NCBI GenBank assembly: GCA_030065095.1
Contig: JASJDP010000029.1
Coordinates: 1 to 64,000, forward strand
Direction of reading: 5' to 3'
DNA: 64,000 nt
DNA from: Rhodobacter sp.
GTDB lineage: Bacteria > Pseudomonadota > Alphaproteobacteria > Rhodobacterales > Rhodobacteraceae
In this document: piece by piece, positions 62,109 through 64,000 of the stretch
Position numbering within the stretch: the first letter of the stretch is position 1
Layout: the number at the start of each line of letters is the position of its first letter
The notes under the pieces: model-generated
Told to the model about the DNA's origin: nothing
What the model saw: the letters and a program-made list of their open reading frames with translations, nothing else
Databases searched by the model: none
Position numbers and translations under genes: made by a program

Positions 62109-63499
62109 GCTGTCTGACTCCCAAACGCCTGTGTCAATGTGTCGGTCACGATGTTCAGATCGCCGTCCCCGGTCTGCCAGTTGCTCGCGGCAAGCCGGAA
62201 GCAAAAGCGACCCTTGTAGGTGGTCGGCGTCATGAACAGCCGGCCACTGCCGTTGATCCGCTGCAGCAGGTCGCGGTTCCGCGCATCCACCGTTTCGTCC
62301 TCATAGCTGCCGCGGAAACAGACGATGTTGAGCCGCGTCTCAGCCAGCCGCTCGAAATCCTGCGAGGCATCGATCCAGTCCGACAAGCGTCGTGCGAACC
62401 GGCAGTTATCCTCGAAAATCCGGCGAAACCCGGCCCGGCCATAGGCCTGCAAGCTTAGATACAGCGGCAGCGCCCGATAGCGCCGCGACTGTTCGACCGC
62501 GCGGTTCATGAACGCCGGCAGAGTGCCGTCCTTGGGCACATAGGGGGCGTCTGCGGAAAACGACATCTCCTGCCGGTCCATATGCCGCGAGAAGGCCAGC
62601 CCGCAGTCATAGGGCAGGTTGAGCCACTTATGCCCATCGACGGACAGGGAATCGGCCCGCTCCATCCCCGCGGCAAGATGCGCATACTCCGGCAACGACC
62701 GGGCGAAGGCACCGAATGCCCCATCGACATGCAGCCACGCCCCATGTCGTTCGCACAGATCGGCCACCTCTGGAAGCGCGTCAAAATCACCGGTGTTCAC
62801 CGTGCCCGCGCTGGCCACAACAATCTTTTGCGTCCCGGGGCGGCTGGCCAGCGCCTCGGCCAAAGCTGCGGTGTCGACCGCTTCGCGGCCCGGAAGGCTC
62901 GGCACCTCGCAAAGGTTGCGCCGCCCCAGGCCAAGCGTACTCATCGCCTTGTGAATGCTGGTATGTGGGGTGCCCGCGAAAACCGTGATCCGAGGCGCGC
63001 CGGCAATCCCGTCCTCGGCAATGTCGTATCCTGCCTGCTGGCCGCACCATTGCCGCGCCCCGGCAAGGCAGGCCAGATTGGCCGCCGAGGTGCCCGTTAC
63101 CAGAACGCCCGAAAGCTCGTCCCGCGGCAGAGCCAACAGGTCAAGCACCTGTGCCAGCGCCAACTCCTCGATATACGCGGCGATGGAATGCCGCTCGGTG
63201 GCCACGTTCTGATCCAGATACGGTACCAGAATATCGGCGGTCAGCGCCGCCGGGGTCACCCCGCCGGTGACAAACCCGAAATAGCGCGGCCCGGAGGACC
63301 GGCTGTGCTGGCCGCCATGGCTGCTCCAATACGTCTCCAGCGCCTCAAGCTCTCCCACGCCGGCCTCGGGCAGTGCCGGGAAGGTCGAGGGGCAGGCATG
63401 CCCCACGTCAACAACGGCGCCATCGGCATTGCCGCGCAGAAAACTGCGGCCAATTTCCAGCGCGCGGCGCTCGGCATCCAATGAATTGTCTGCAAACAT
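62105..63499 (-). CDS. Pyridoxal-phosphate-dependent decarboxylase
   Basis: A 464-aa group II (aromatic amino acid/glutamate-type) decarboxylase. The cofactor lysine is K291 in SVDGHKWLN and the pyridine-nitrogen aspartate is D259 in HVDGAFG. GTSAANLACL contacts the phosphate. It lies 62 bp after the aminotransferase and overlaps the MNIO gene by 4 bp, so it belongs to the same operon. Decarboxylases are not part of the 3-thiaglutamate pathway as I remember it, so it points to a different precursor or end product, for example an amine. Confidence 0.85.
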   Translation of the reverse strand: MFADNSLDAERRALEIGRSFLRGNADGAVVDVGHACPSTFPALPEAGVGELEALETYWSSHGGQHSRSSGPRYFGFVTGGVTPAALTADILVPYLDQNVATERHSIAAYIEELALAQVLDLLALPRDELSGVLVTGTSAANLACLAGARQWCGQQAGYDIAEDGIAGAPRITVFAGTPHTSIHKAMSTLGLGRRNLCEVPSLPGREAVDTAALAEALASRPGTQKIVVASAGTVNTGDFDALPEVADLCERHGAWLHVDGAFGAFARSLPEYAHLAAGMERADSLSVDGHKWLNLPYDCGLAFSRHMDRQEMSFSADAPYVPKDGTLPAFMNRAVEQSRRYRALPLYLSLQAYGRAGFRRIFEDNCRFARRLSDWIDASQDFERLAETRLNIVCFRGSYEDETVDARNRDLLQRINGSGRLFMTPTTYKGRFCFRLAASNWQTGDGDLNIVTDTLTQAFGSQTA

Positions 63500-63561
63500 G
63501 ACGGCTCTTTCCTGTTGAACCGGTGTCCGACGCCGATGATCGTCGCGAATACTTTGAGAGG

Positions 63562-63666
63562 TCAGGCGAAGACGCGGCTTTCGACCACCTCGACATCGTC
63601 GAGATCGAAATCCTCAAACTCGTCGTCGGAACCGGCGGTAAAGACCTGTTCCAGCGCCGTATCCAT
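63562..63666 (-). other. Acidic scaffold-like tail of the aminotransferase
   Basis: The last 34 codons begin with an in-frame ATG (63666) without ribosome binding site. From about residue 13 they contain 11 acidic residues in 18 (GSDDEFEDFDLDDVEVVE) and end with SRVFA. Class III aminotransferases normally lack this extension. Its composition is like a leader or scaffold peptide with a free C-terminus for tRNA-dependent extension. Confidence 0.4.
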
Positions 63667-64000
63667 CGCGTTGACGATTGTATCGACATTTTCGCGTGTG
63701 CAGATCAGCGCCGGGCTCAGAAGCAGGGTGTTGTTGTAGCCCGCGATGCTCCGGTTGGATGCGCCGATCAGAACCCCCTGATCGCGGCAGCCTTTCACGA
63801 CCGCTCGAATATCCGCTTCCGCCACCGGCTCCTTGCTTGTGCGGTCCTTGACCAGTTCGATCCCTGCAAACAAGCCCAGACCGCGCACATCGCCGACCGC
63901 CTCGTGCCGGCCCATCAGCTGGTGCAGCGCCTGCTGCAGATACGCACCCACATCGCGGCTGTTGGCCAGCAGATCCTCGTCCTCGATGATCCGCATGTTT
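63562..64000 (-). CDS. Class III aminotransferase, C-terminal part (runs off window)
   Basis: The frame is open to the window edge, so the N-terminal two thirds including the PLP lysine are not visible. The visible part has the class III C-terminal pattern: DEDLLANSRDVG, VRGLGLFAGIELVKD and LLLSPALICTRENVD. The usual end of the fold is reached about 35 residues before the stop. The remaining tail is very acidic and ends in SRVFA. The gene is the most upstream visible member of the minus-strand operon. Confidence 0.85.
   Translation of the reverse strand, partial: NMRIIEDEDLLANSRDVGAYLQQALHQLMGRHEAVGDVRGLGLFAGIELVKDRTSKEPVAEADIRAVVKGCRDQGVLIGASNRSIAGYNNTLLLSPALICTRENVDTIVNAMDTALEQVFTAGSDDEFEDFDLDDVEVVESRVFA

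Noticed and set aside
61131-62204. Longer start of the MNIO protein at 62204
   Set aside because: The extra 32 residues lie inside the decarboxylase coding region and are not MNIO-like; ATG 62108 gives the ATGA overlap seen throughout the operon.
1-64000. CRISPR array, prophage or insertion sequence
   Set aside because: I saw no regularly spaced direct repeats, no integrase or transposase motif and no terminal inverted repeats flanked by target duplications.

Overview
The window is high-GC DNA that looks like an alphaproteobacterial (Rhodobacteraceae/Roseobacter-type) chromosome. Supporting signs are the gene families present (DUF3726 protein, TRAP transporter, bifunctional PutA, CarD, Suv3-like helicase, Anbu operon, PaaR/PaaX-controlled paa genes), tight ATGA-overlapping operons and frequent GGAGG ribosome binding sites. 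No insertion sequence, integrase, rRNA or CRISPR array was recognised.

Left part (1-22.9 kb) is catabolic. An isoquinoline 1-oxidoreductase-type molybdenum hydroxylase pair (iorA-iorB, 323-2969) is followed on the minus strand by a decaying operon (3324-7142). Its middle genes are open (DUF3726 protein, an unknown 561-aa protein, an M19-like dipeptidase). At its two ends lie remnants of an Ldh-family oxidoreductase and of an aldehyde dehydrogenase with three in-frame internal deletions. Next is a phenylacetyl-CoA degradation locus. A plus-strand operon (paaJ-A-B-C-D-E plus an extra PaaA/PaaC-like gene) and a minus-strand operon (paaI-paaK-paaR) share a near-identical 18-bp operator. They are followed by a TRAP transporter, a cytochrome P450, paaZ and paaX. 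The paaF/G/H functions are not in the window.

Middle part (22.9-53.2 kb) is mostly core genome. It holds a lytic transglycosylase, an ATP-dependent DNA ligase with its metallo-beta-lactamase exonuclease, and the ATP-grasp/alpha-E/transglutaminase/Anbu protease operon. It also holds an HpcH/HpaI aldolase, a lipase-like hydrolase with an SCP2 protein, and a Suv3-like RNA helicase with an unusual repeat-rich tail followed by an S4 protein, ferredoxin and CarD. An HD-domain protein is translationally coupled to a PhyH-type dioxygenase, a pairing reminiscent of PhnY/PhnZ. Further on are an orphan form-II CoxL-like large subunit, metF with a divergent MetR-like regulator, an inositol monophosphatase, a rhomboid protease and putA.

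Right part (53.5-64 kb) is the most unusual. A tRNA-Leu(UAA) gene is interrupted by a 202-nt group I intron. Beside it is a compact minus-strand operon that runs off the window: class III aminotransferase (partial, with an acidic C-terminal tail), PLP decarboxylase, DUF692/MNIO metalloenzyme, its probable partner, a short LanB-like protein without an elimination domain, an MFS exporter, a CmoA-like methyltransferase, a zinc-ribbon methyltransferase and a membrane M50 protease with a PqqD-like domain. This set resembles scaffold-peptide (PEARL/pearlin) pathways such as that for 3-thiaglutamate. The extra decarboxylase and aminotransferase suggest a different, apparently undescribed product.
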